From assembly GCA_023055505.1 (NCBI GenBank), contig JALIRH010000007.1, forward strand, positions 29,183,720 to 29,247,719: a DNA stretch of 64,000 bases, written 5' to 3'. Positions 12,105-22,181 of this stretch are shown here, piece after piece. Numbering within the stretch: position 1 is the stretch's first letter; every line of letters begins with the position of its first letter. The stretch comes from Callipepla californica brunnescens. Its lineage: Eukaryota; Chordata; Aves; Galliformes; Odontophoridae. The notes below the pieces were generated by a model. It saw nothing but the letters and a program-made list of their open reading frames with translations. It was not told where the DNA came from and searched no databases. A program made the translations under genes and the position numbers.

Positions 12105-12237
12105 TGTTTCTTGAACAGGTGCTCAAGAAACATTTAGGTGTTGTACTGAAGGACATGGTTTACTGGAAAATACTGGTGATAGGTGGATGGTTGGACTGGA
12201 TGGTCTTGAAGGTCTTCCAACCTCAGTGATTCTATGC
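12105..12237 (+). mobile_element. CR1 LINE 3'-terminal fragment
   Basis: It reads GGTGCTCAAGAAACATTTAG, then GGACATGGTTTACTGG, GGTGGATGGTTGGACTGGAT and finally CAGTGATTCTATGCTT. This is the sense-strand CR1 3' end, with a weak single remnant of the terminal octamer repeat. It may be the same insertion as the piece at 11690-11905, with the middle lost or too diverged to see. Confidence 0.8.
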
Positions 12238-14383
12238 TTATAATAAGAATTTCCTCCAATACCACAAATATTTGCTCACTTCTAAATGCAAAGGACTACA
12301 CGAAGATCCACGTTTCCTTACCACCACCCCATCATTCCCCAGCCTTCCTTCCCCTTCATGTATAATTAATTCTACAGTCCATTAGCAAGCTCACACGAAC
12401 AATCCTTTAACAACACCAATTAGTGTGCTGCTAAAGCAGAAACATGGCAAATTGCCCCTAGGCTGTCACCCCCCCTGCCCCTGGGAGAGGACAAAGCTTC
12501 ACACTGTGGCCATGCTGAGGGCTGAATAATGGATGCTACCTGTCCTGGTGCTGTCCTCTGTGGGAGAGAAAGGATGGCACAAGAATGTGCCAAGCTGCAA
12601 CTGAGTTGCTTCAGCTGGGAGCAGCAAAGCACATCCTCCATCAGGATGGAGAAATCATGGCTGAACAAGGCAAAAGAGGCTGCTCCCCACAGGTATCACC
12701 AATACTCCCCATTGAGGCAGCGTGGGACACCAGGCCTCGGTTGCTCTGATCGAACACCAGAGGCCTTGTGGCCAAATTTGAAAAGATGAGATGTGAAAAG
12801 GAAGCAGTGATAGGCATGAGAGAACATTGTTCTGAGAGAGAGAGCACGAGGGACAAGCATATGAATGAGAAAGGCCTTGGGAGGTCTGGCTCATTGGCAT
12901 ATTATCGTGTCTCTCAGGAGTAGGGAGTGTCTTACTACCTCCCTTAAAGCATTTGAAACAAATGTGTAACTCCCACATTATAGTGAGGCTGAAGGAAAGG
13001 TATTGCAGCCACCTTGTTTGCTACAGGGAAAGGCTCTCAACACAGACACAGCTGTCAGAGAGACCAGCACAGCCCATGCCGGAGAGGATTCCTTGCTACA
13101 TGTAGATCTGAGCTAACCACAAAGAAAAAACACAGTTCTCATGAAGTGCAGAACTAGGTAGTAGATGTTTTCAACATCAGAGCCTCATCTCTTCTGTCTC
13201 TGAGGTCTCACAAAATCCTGTTTTAGGAACTCATGTTCTTTTTCCAGATCTTGTCTCTCACAGATACAAATCCTGAATGGTCTTCAGGGGGTGACTGTAA
13301 CCCAGCTGAAGAAAGGTTCTTGTGTTGAAGGCTGTGTTTCTGAACAATTTAAGTTTAGGCAATTCCATTTGGAAAAAAAAAAGAAAAAATAAAAAGAAAA
13401 CCAGCCTCCAGCAGACTAAATTGACTCACCAGGCAACAGAGTATGAAATCGGACATGACCGATCAATTCTCTAGCATTGATTCAGAACAAAACTAATGGA
13501 ATGAAAAGAAAACACAGGAATGTATATGACTCTAGAAGGTGCTCATTTGTTTTACAGAAGTAAGTGTTTGGATCTGGGTGGAGACGGTGTTCAAGAACTG
13601 AAGGTAACAACGCAAATGGACTTTAAAAACTATTGCCAAATAAATCGAGCCTCGAGGGAATGGCTTTGATAGATACCACTGACTAAAATAATTGTACGAT
13701 AATTTTGGCTAGAGGCACCATCCTATAACCTGATGGTTTTAAACCACACACACAGTTCAGACTGAGTGATCTAAGCATCCAGATACAAAGAACTGAGAAG
13801 AACTAACAAGAACCTGCTCCAATGATCACATCTATGCTTCGGCACTGGAAAACAAAGATGTTTAGCACTGTGGAGGAAGTTTTCTAAGCTACAACCTTCG
13901 GCAGCTCTACATGCTCCTTCCGCAATGTTCCACAAGAACAAATAACCAACGGCTTTCTCTTAAGGTAAGCAAGCAGAAAAAAAAAACCTACCCAGGGAAT
14001 TGCAGAACAGGCAGATACCTGTCAGACTGACAGCAGTTAAAAACAGGAGCATTTGCATCTTAACACTTAATCTTCTTGGAAAAGAAGGATCTTCCAGTAA
14101 AACTAGAAATTTATGAAGACTTATTATTTTGCAGTTTAGTTATATGATACTATTATTCACTTCCAGTGGATCAACTGAGCCAGTTTATAGGTGCCAACAG
14201 ATGGGGAACTTTCAGAGTGCTGTATGTGTATATCACCCCTTTTGAAGTGTAAGAATCACAGGACAAAAATAAATAAATAAATATAAATAAAAAGATTTCT
14301 GTGACATATTTCATTTTTACCATTGTTTCTGGTTCTAATTTATAGCTGATAAATTTAAAAGCATTTAACTCTGCATGCAATCA

Positions 14384-14551
14384 CTTTGCAAACCACCTCT
14401 ATAGAAAATAGAAGATAAAAAATGAAGAGACTTCCTCCATCAGCAATATCATCATTTTCTGGTGTTTTAGTTACTTTCCTGTTTTTCTATTAAAACTCAT
14501 TCAATCTTTTTCTGCTACTCAAAATCACTCCTATAGGGGTGGTTTGCAAAG
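14384..14551. repeat. 168-bp element with 21-bp terminal inverted repeats (MITE-like)
   Basis: The left arm (14384-14404) begins CTTTGCAAACCACC and ends CTATAG. The right arm (14531-14551) is its reverse complement with one mismatch, 20 of 21 bases. Weaker similarity (6 of 8) continues outward on both sides. The 126-bp interior is AT-rich and non-coding. This geometry fits a short non-autonomous DNA transposon or a cruciform-forming repeat. I do not recognise the family and see no clear target-site duplication. Confidence 0.6.
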
Positions 14552-16240
14552 TTAGTGCTTAAACTGATCAAATATGAATATTCAGACTGCCACAAAGACA
14601 GTTAAAGTATATGAGGAGAAACGTAACAAGAACATGCAACCTATAGCAGAACTATATACTCTGTTGTATTATTAATAGTGATTCCACTGATATTTGAAAT
14701 TACGTTCCTATAGAAAGCTGGAATTACTATTACATATGGCTCAGGTAAAAACAGGGAGACAAAAGGTGGGGAAAAAAAAAAAAAGAGAGAGAGAAGCATA
14801 AAGTTTCAGAGTAATTTTTGCTAATTTCTGTGAAGCTATAGTTTTCATGGGAATAGATTACTGATTATTTTATAGAGAAAAATTGGCATGTGACTCTTCA
14901 CACTGTAATGCTGTAAATGCAGACTTTAAGTGAAAGCATCACAGTATATTGAGCCCACTTAAAGAAACTTCAAAATAACACTTAACAAAAGACTGCAACT
15001 TTCTGGAATTTGGAAGCCCTAAGCAGTAGAATAGCATTTAAAACTTAAGTGAGAACCCTGAGGTAGAAATGACCACAGCTGCCTTAGATACCTTAATCCT
15101 GCACATAATGCTCTAACAGGATGGAAAGTACCATGAAAATATTGGGGTAACGAAGTCTTTAGCTATATCAAATAAAAACAAGCCCAAATACAGCAGACAC
15201 AGAAATCAAACAAGAATAACTTACCCTTAGAAGGCCTCAGGTATGCAAGAACCTCAAACAAAAGGCACTCTCATCTCCACTGCCAACCCTTAAATGAGGT
15301 TTGGGAAGGTGTGGATCCTGGCTCCACCCCCTTCTGGTTACTCAGGTACATCGCATGCACCTGAGCTCCCCTGGGTTGGCTCCTACATCCCACCAGGTCC
15401 TCAATCTCTGTTTCAGGCCATGGTTTAGCATTTCTGCTACAATGTGATAACAAAAATATTCTAGGAACTCAACAAAGATTGTGTGGTGCATTCACAAATA
15501 CACAATTTGTGGATTTCAATTTCTTACATTACCTGAAGCTCCTCAAGATGTTCCAGAGAAGTGTCTTGGAAATCAAGCATCTTGCAGCTAAATGTAGAAC
15601 AGCTTGGTGATAAATCAAAGAGCAAGATATGAAACCTAGAAACATTTTAAGTTTATGAATAATAATTTAGACTGTGACTACACATGTAGAGTTACATGTA
15701 TATTATCTATGTATTTGTAGTTTTGTATTCTAAGGAAAAAACAAAACAAAACAAAACAAGTGGACTGTTTTGCTAGTAGATAGGAAAACACTGGATGGAT
15801 GACATGCTATGATATTCATGATCCTATGACCTTGTGCAAAAAAAAGAAAAATTCTGTCACACTTACAGGATACTTCTCAAAACTTTCTAAGAGAAATGAA
15901 GGCATAATTAGTTGTTTCAGTTGTTTTTCACCAGAAACCATAGCAAAGCCATGGACAAGAATGTAGTAGGTGTAGAATTAATCCATTGTTGGCAGTAGCT
16001 TTGCAAAGTGAAAAAAAATAAGTGTCTTCTTTCATGGTGGGAGGAAAATAGAGTGAAACTGTAGGCAGTTCAGAAGTACTGTGGTTTATAGCCAAGCTCA
16101 ATCTCTCTTAAAATAATTTCACTTTGCATCTTCTACTAGTAATCACAGTGTCCACATTCACTTTATGACTCATTAAATAGAAAATAATGATGAATTTATA
16201 TCTCTTTCCATCCAAAGAATATATACATAATATCAGTATT

Positions 16241-16270
16241 AAATATATATATATATATATATATATATAC
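16241..16270. repeat. (AT)n microsatellite
   Basis: About 15 AT dinucleotides, some 65 bases before the acceptor of the GJA10 coding exon. It is a simple repeat and is likely to vary in length. Confidence 0.92.
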
Positions 16271-16352
16271 TAGAAAGGGTCACTTTGAAAAGAAATCCAG
16301 TATTGTATTAAAATAACACGTTTTTTTATACTTTAGATATGAACTTCTGACC

Positions 16353-17714
16353 ATGGGGGACTGGAACTTACTGGGCAGCATTCTTGAAGAAGTGCACATC
16401 CACTCCACCATAGTTGGCAAAATCTGGCTCACGATCCTGTTCATATTCAGGATGCTGGTGCTAGGGGTGGCTGCTGAGGATGTCTGGGATGATGAGCAGT
16501 CAGAGTTCATCTGCAACACAGAGCAACCTGGCTGCAGCAATATATGTTACGACAAAGCCTTCCCCATCTCTTTGATCAGATACTGGGTGTTGCAGATCAT
16601 ATTTGTCTCTTCTCCGTCTCTTGTTTACATGGCACATGCACTGTACAGATTAAGGGCTCTGGAGAAAGAGCGACAGAAGAGAAAAGCCCAGCTAAGGGCT
16701 CAGCTAGAAGATCTGGAGCCCATGCCAGAAGAACACCGGAGAGTGGAGAGGGAGCTGCGGAAGCTGGAAGAACAGAAGAAAGTGAATAAGGCACCCTTGA
16801 GGGGATCCCTGCTGCGCACCTATGTCCTACATATCCTGACTCGCTCGGTGGTTGAAGTGGGCTTTATGATAGGTCAGTATCTTTTGTACGGATTCCACAT
16901 GTCACCCCTTTACAAATGCACTCGTCCCCCTTGCCCTAACACGGTGGATTGTTTTGTGTCCCGACCCACAGAGAAGACCATCTTTATGGTCTTCATGCAC
17001 AGCATCGCCGCGGTCTCCCTGTTCCTCAACATCCTAGAAATCGCCCACCTGGGCCTTAAGAAGATCCACAAGACCCTCTACGGGCGACCGTGGCGGCCGG
17101 CGGGACCTTTGGACGACGAGGCCACTCCTTACAACTCCAAGAAGAACTCCGTGGACCCCCCTGCCCGCCCGGCCGCCGACACCTCCCCTCCACGCCCCTC
17201 CGCCGCCCCACCGCCTCCCGCAGCCCCCTCAGCCCCCCATGCCCCGCTCTCCCCTCCGGGGCCGCCGGGCCGTCAGCACCACGGAGAGCTCCGTCCCGCC
17301 GCCCCGCCCCGCCGGCGGCACAGCGCGGTTCAGCACCACGGACAGCAGCAGCCGCCCTCCTCCAGCAGCGAGGAGGCGCCGCGGGCGGCGGGGCCGGGGA
17401 CGGCCGGGCCCGGATCGGGGACGGGCCGCAGGGTGCCCCGCAAGCAGAGCCGCGTGAGCGTCTGCCGCGACCTGGAGGAGAACCGCGGGGAATCCCCGGA
17501 CAGCGGGCACTGCCCGGGCACCCGCAAGTCCAGCTTCCTCTCCCGGGTGCTCTCCGAGAGCCGGGCGGGCAGCGACAGCGAGAGCGCCGCCTCGCGCAGG
17601 GGCTCGGGTCCCGGCTCCGCCTCCTGCTCCGGATCCGAGGGGCAGCGCCGGGAGGACGGCAGCCCGGCCGGCAGCCCGCCGCCGCCCGCCGCCATGGGAC
17701 GCCGCGTGTCGATG
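16353..17714 (+). CDS. GJA10: GJA10, connexin (Cx57/Cx62-type), main coding exon
   Basis: Alpha-type connexin that oligomerises into hexameric hemichannels forming gap junctions. The ATG lies 16 bases after an acceptor (TTTTTTTATACTTTAG, ending 16336) and starts [15 protein letters not shown], the standard connexin N terminus. TM1 is at about residues 22-42. The first extracellular loop has Cys54, Cys61 and Cys65 (C-x6-C-x3-C) and TM2 is at about 76-98. A charged cytoplasmic loop (about 99-150) precedes TM3 (about 155-180). The second loop has Cys189, Cys194 and Cys200 (C-x4-C-x5-C), and TM4 is at about 208-232. A Pro/Ser/Arg-rich tail follows, including [14 protein letters not shown] end the exon after Met454 (RRVSM) at a GCAAGT donor, although the frame stays open to 18047. 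GJA9 is the closest alternative; gene order and sequence favour GJA10. Confidence 0.9.
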
Positions 17715-17780
17715 GCAAGTAGCGGCCCCGGGGAGCGGGCGGGGGTCCAGAAGGACGGGGCGGCTCCGCTAGGACTCCTG
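17060..17780. other. GJA10: GC-extreme, CpG-rich segment inside GJA10
   Basis: The transmembrane-coding part of the exon is of ordinary composition. From about 17060 the sequence becomes dominated by G and C, with dense CpG and long CCGCC/GCCCC stretches, up to the proposed splice donor and slightly beyond. It has the character of an intragenic CpG island. It also explains the long open frames seen on the opposite strand and in other frames. Confidence 0.7.
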
Positions 17781-18232
17781 GCACCGCCACGGCTGTGGCC
17801 GTGCCGTGCACCCTTCGGCGGGGAAAGCAGAAGCTTTGCTAGGGAGTCGTGCTGCCCCGAGGGGCTGAAGTCACGGGCGATCTGTTCCTTAAGCTCGTGG
17901 CGTCAGCCCTACGGTCTCAATGAGAACGTCGTCTGTCCCACGGACAGCTCGCCCAGCTCCAGCCTCCTCAGCACCATGAGGCAGAGGGCTTCAGTTGGCC
18001 AAGTCCAACGGCTTTACTTCTGTCTCAGGGGCTGCTCCCATGGCTGACCCCTGGGCTGGGTGATTGCTCAGTGAATGAACCTGATCATCTGTATTTGATT
18101 CCAAAATATGTGCAGCCACAGCCCCAAAGACTGCAGAACCACGTTTCCACCAGTTGTTCATACTATTTGGCTAGATGTTCTAAACTTTCTTACTGTTAAT
18201 GTCCTGTTTGCCTCCCAGCACCAATGAGTAGA

Positions 18233-18473
18233 TTCCCTCCCCTTCCCTTCCCTTCCCTTCCCTTCCCTTCCCTTCCCTTCCCTTCCCTTCCCTTCCCTTC
18301 CCTTCCCTTCCCTTCCCTTCCCTTCCCTTCCCTTCCCTTCCCTTCCCTTCCCTTCCCTTCCCTTCCCTTCCCTTCCCTTCCCTTCCCTTCCCTTCCCTTC
18401 CCTTCCCTTCCCTTCCCTTCCCTTCCCTTCCCTTCCCTTCCCTTCCCTTCCCTTCCCTTCCCTTCCCTTCCCT
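18233..18473. repeat. (CCCTT)n pentanucleotide array, about 46 units
   Basis: A nearly perfect CCTTC/CCCTT array of about 235 bases, followed by a degraded pyrimidine tail to about 18500. One strand is pure pyrimidine, the other GGGAA repeats. The open frames across it on both strands (repeated FPSLP or GREGK) are artefacts of the repeat. Confidence 0.97.
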
Positions 18474-18840
18474 CCTTTCTTCCTTTTCCTTTCTTTCTCT
18501 TTACGAATTCTTACAGGAGCAAGCCCATAGGTACCTTTGCAATAGGGCACACAAGAAACAGATTACTTCACACAGTACTCAGTTATCAATTCTGTTTCAT
18601 CTCACACCTCCCAAAAAATAATTTTTGAAAATCTAAAACAAAAAGAAGCAGGATGTGAGAATATTTTTCTGTCAAGAAGCAGAAAATAATCTCACACATT
18701 CTTTATCAGCAAATTGTTCACGATTCCAGTTTTCATGGAGTTTCCACAATATCTAAATAGACCTCATAAGCCATACTATGCTGTCATTTAGGTGCAATTA
18801 AGCTACTTCAGATTTTGCTTTTTCTACTATAGAGCGACAG

Positions 18841-18975
18841 CCTATTCTATTCTATTCTATTCTATTCTATTCTATTCTGTTCTGTTCTGTTCTGTTCTGT
18901 TCTGTTCTGTCCTGTCCTGTCCTGTCCTGTCCTGTCCTGTCCTGTTCTGTTCCGTTCCGTTCCATTCCGTTCCGT
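18841..18975. repeat. Pentanucleotide array made of ordered variant blocks
   Basis: 27 contiguous 5-base units in order: CCTAT x1, TCTAT x6, TCTGT x7, CCTGT x7, TCTGT x1, TCCGT x2, TCCAT x1, TCCGT x2. Adjacent blocks differ by one or two substitutions, so the array grew by local duplication of each new variant. Confidence 0.95.
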
Positions 18976-21900
18976 TTTTTATCCTCAGATGAGGAAAACA
19001 TTTAAAAGGGTGGAATGCAAAAGGTATAAAGACAGACTTTCAGCACCTACTGAGAATTCATAGATGTTACTTGGCAACTTTTCGCGTTTGATGACAACAA
19101 ACCTATCTTTCAAGTGAGAACTTGCAGAGAAATATATTCAGGTGGCAAAGCAATGTCATTATTGGTGGTAGTGACACTTCTTCCTGACGTGTTGCCTTTA
19201 TGGCTATGTATGGGACTATTGCCAGCAATTGTATGTGTAACACATGATACTCTAAGGGCACTTCTGTGTACAGTTCAGTCACTATTTTGGCTAGTGCACT
19301 TTGCTATAGCATTTAACGATACCACTTTCAGTACACATACGTGCTGGTGTATTGTGTAAATGTCTCATCTAAGCATTAACAATTACATAAATAGAACAAA
19401 GAAATTCCTCTAAGGAATTCTTCTTTGAAAGAAAGGTTACTGTCAGACTTTAAGGGGAAAATGCATCCAATCCTTCACTGGAAGTTGACACTAAATGTCT
19501 CAATTGGAAATTCAGCACAAAACATACATTTGACATGAAGAGTCAACTCTTCAGACCTGAGCTGTAATCAAACTGGCTCTATATATAGGAACGAAGAAAT
19601 GCCTTTCCCTTGTTAGGACACTGGCAGAACAAGCATCATTTAGCCTCAGGAAGGACTATCAGGGCAATTTCAAACTTCCATGTCAGTTTGGAACTGCTGG
19701 GGCCAGTTCCAAAGAGCCATTCCTTCACCATCTGTCCAAATATGGCATAAAAACTTGAAATGTATTTATGCTGCAGCTGATTAGTTCTACACCCAAAATG
19801 GTAACATCATATTCTATTCAGATTTTTGGATATTGCATTTGTTGAAGGTTTGTTCAGATTGCAATGCAAAAATGAGAGAAGCAGAAATCTTGAAAACAAT
19901 CAAGTTTTTCAAAGTCAGAACATTCTCAAGAATCTGTTCCCTTGGGAAGACAAATTTTCTTTCAGTCATTTCTGGTCAAACTTTAGAATTCATAGGTTCT
20001 GAGGAAAGATCACCAAAACAGGACCTTCACTGGGTCAGAGAAAGCATGTGGCAGAGTACAGGAAGAGAGTCACACCATGACAAGAGTAATTTGCCACTGA
20101 TTCTAGTTCACCTAACGCAGTGACAAGAGCACCACCACAGATCACACAGGTGAGCTAAGCACATCGTGATGGACACCGAGGGTAAACACCACGATGAATC
20201 TCTGCATTGACAGGGGAATTTATCATCTGCATGCAGCTGGGAAATGCTGTCTGCAAGGCCAAACCCTCAGTACTGAGGAACACCATCAGCATGCTTTGAA
20301 GGGACAGTGAGCAATCTGTTCAGCACTAACTGGCTCCAAAGTGGTCAGACCCAAGGCTGACTTAGAAGATGATAGATACATCTTAGAGAATATATGTTAC
20401 ATTATCTGCTAAGATATACATCTGGTACATATGCAGTTCTGCATCTCTAGCTATACTTTTTCATTCAGAAGATGCAGCTGTGAAATGAAGAGGCACCTCT
20501 TGCATGCTCTGAGCCTGCCAGTCCCTGCTGGGCAAGGAGACCTTAGGAGTGGCTCAGAACACATCTCAGGGAAATAATCTGCACTGAATTGCACTCACAG
20601 AGGATAACTGGGAGTTAGAGGCACAAAGGCATGTAGGAATTATGCTGGTATCAATGGGATTCTGCACATGAATTTCATGACGGGCGGAAAAATAAAGAAT
20701 TTTCAATTGTCAAGGTCTGGTGCACAGTACATTTTAAAATCAATAGGCTGATGCAGTCTAAGGTCAGTATATAACTAGAACGGATAGAATCCTTACTCAT
20801 GGAAAAGAGTCAGGGCAGGAACTTCAGTGTTTCAGGATGTGATTGTTGGAGCATTGCACTAAAGGTTATTACCTCACTGCCTGATGTGTGCAGAGCTGTG
20901 TGAAGCCACTGGGATCACTGAATAACTCTTTTTCTTGCTGCAGAGGGATAAAAATAAGAGATCTAAGCAACACAACTGAACCATTAGAAAGTGAGAGTGC
21001 TTTACATCCACATCACCCTCTGTGAGCACCAGCCAACAACTTTTCCTCTCCACTCCTGGTTCTATGCATTTACAGGAAAGAATGCCACTGAGGCTGAAAT
21101 CTTTTCTCTGCTGAAGTTGGGGAAACCTTACTATTCCCTGGGTTCTGTTTCCTTCACTATTTTGCTTCGTTTTATCTATCTGTGCTGTCCAGTTTTTCTG
21201 CTTCTCAATTCTCCATTCAGCTTTGAGTCTTTTCTCCAGTGGGAGAATAGTCAGTGAGAAGTCTACGTAAGAGGGAGCAGCTATTCAGCCTGAATGCCTG
21301 CAGTCTTCTCCAGAACAAGGTGTAGTTACTGAGAATTTCATCAACACCTGAGGAATAAATACCCTCTCCTTTAGCTAGCTGCTCACTTGCTGCATTCCTG
21401 GGGCTGGGAACAGTTTGATAAGAGTCCATGCACATTGAAATAACAAATCTGATAGCTGAAGGAGAGTTATTTTGACAGCTGGACTGCACCAGAGACTCTA
21501 CAGATGAGCAAGAGATTGGTAAAACCCAGTGTTGTTCCACTGGGATGTATGAGAGTCCTTACAGGTATTCACATTTCACAGTGCCTGCTGCTGGCTTTGT
21601 AGAGTTTATCTATGCAGTCATCTCTAAAAAATACTTCTAAGTATTTGTATTCTATATGTTATGCTTTGCCTTGGAGCACTCGGGAAAGGCCTGTGAGTGC
21701 AGCAATGATCACCCTTCACCAAGTACACAGTCACAGAAAATAAGAGAATGACAAACCTTGGGGGTCACAGTCGCCGATAAATAAAGAACCTCTCTGAGGA
21801 TTTGTGTAGCGAAAGACAAGCTGGATTTCTGGAAGAGGAGCTTGCCTAGTCAAGTCTGCCTTTGTATGGTTTTAAAGCAACAGAAACACAAAGCCCTTCA

Positions 21901-22142
21901 CATATGAAGAAGGGGCTGTAAGATGTAGTCATTGCTTTCAGGCAAGTTACTTTAGGGATTAATGTATTTGATTTAAAAGCAAGTTGTTCCCCCTCCCCTC
22001 AGCCACCCCTTAGCACTGAATGAAGCCGAGGTAAGTGTGTCACTTTGTATGCGATGGGGTCTGGGTTGATTGTTATGATTACGTTTCTTTTCTCCTTTAA
22101 GCCAGGTCAGCTTCATGCTTTCTTTCTCTTGTTATCTTTCAG

Positions 22143-22181
22143 AGCATGCTCCTAGAACTATCATCTATCATGAAAAAGTAA
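22143..22181 (+). CDS. GJA10: GJA10, terminal 12-codon coding exon
   Basis: Immediately after a long pyrimidine tract and TTTCAG, the sequence reads in phase 0 SMLLELSSIMKK and then TAA (22179-22181). From memory, mouse connexin57 has exactly this arrangement: a separate last exon supplying the final 12 residues. From memory too, the unspliced human frame runs past a TSM/VR (ATG|GTAAGA-like) junction at the position equivalent to RRVSM here. Joining 17714 to 22143 gives a 466-residue connexin with a short hydrophobic/basic C terminus, in place of the 564-residue read-through. No RNA evidence is available here; the call rests on phase, acceptor quality and the residue count. Confidence 0.8.
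   Translation, partial: SMLLELSSIMKK

Larger units (their letters stand above)
10771..16336. other. Intergenic / GJA10 5' region without a recognised coding gene
   Basis: About 5.6 kb between CASP8AP2 and the GJA10 coding exon. It holds two plus-strand CR1-like pieces (about 11690-11905 and 12105-12237), a 168-bp inverted-repeat element (14384-14551) and an (AT)n run just before GJA10. Connexin genes usually have a separate untranslated first exon, so one is probably here, but I cannot place it. The open frames in this interval show no family features. Confidence 0.6.
17715..22142 (+). other. GJA10: GJA10 intron, GC-AG type (phase 0)
   Basis: A 4.4-kb intron proposed between GCAAGT at 17715 and the strong acceptor CTTTCTTTCTCTTGTTATCTTTCAG ending 22142 (only its pyrimidine character matters). 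It carries two pentanucleotide arrays (18233-18473 and 18841-18975). The in-frame extension from 17715 to 18047 is read-through. Open frames in the rest have no recognisable content. Confidence 0.75.

Noticed and set aside
17056..17811. 251-codon minus-strand open frame, and other-frame open stretches, over the GJA10 tail
   Set aside because: The sequence is so GC/CpG rich that stop codons are rare in every frame. The products are Arg/Pro/Gly low complexity and overlap a well-supported connexin exon.
17715..18047. In-frame extension of GJA10 to a stop at 18047
   Set aside because: It lacks connexin-like tail features and starts at a good GC donor in phase with a recognisable 12-residue terminal exon. 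Kept only as a possible read-through isoform.
18158..18628. Open frames of repeated GREGK (minus) and FPSLP (plus)
   Set aside because: Pure translation of the CCCTT pentanucleotide array; no gene.
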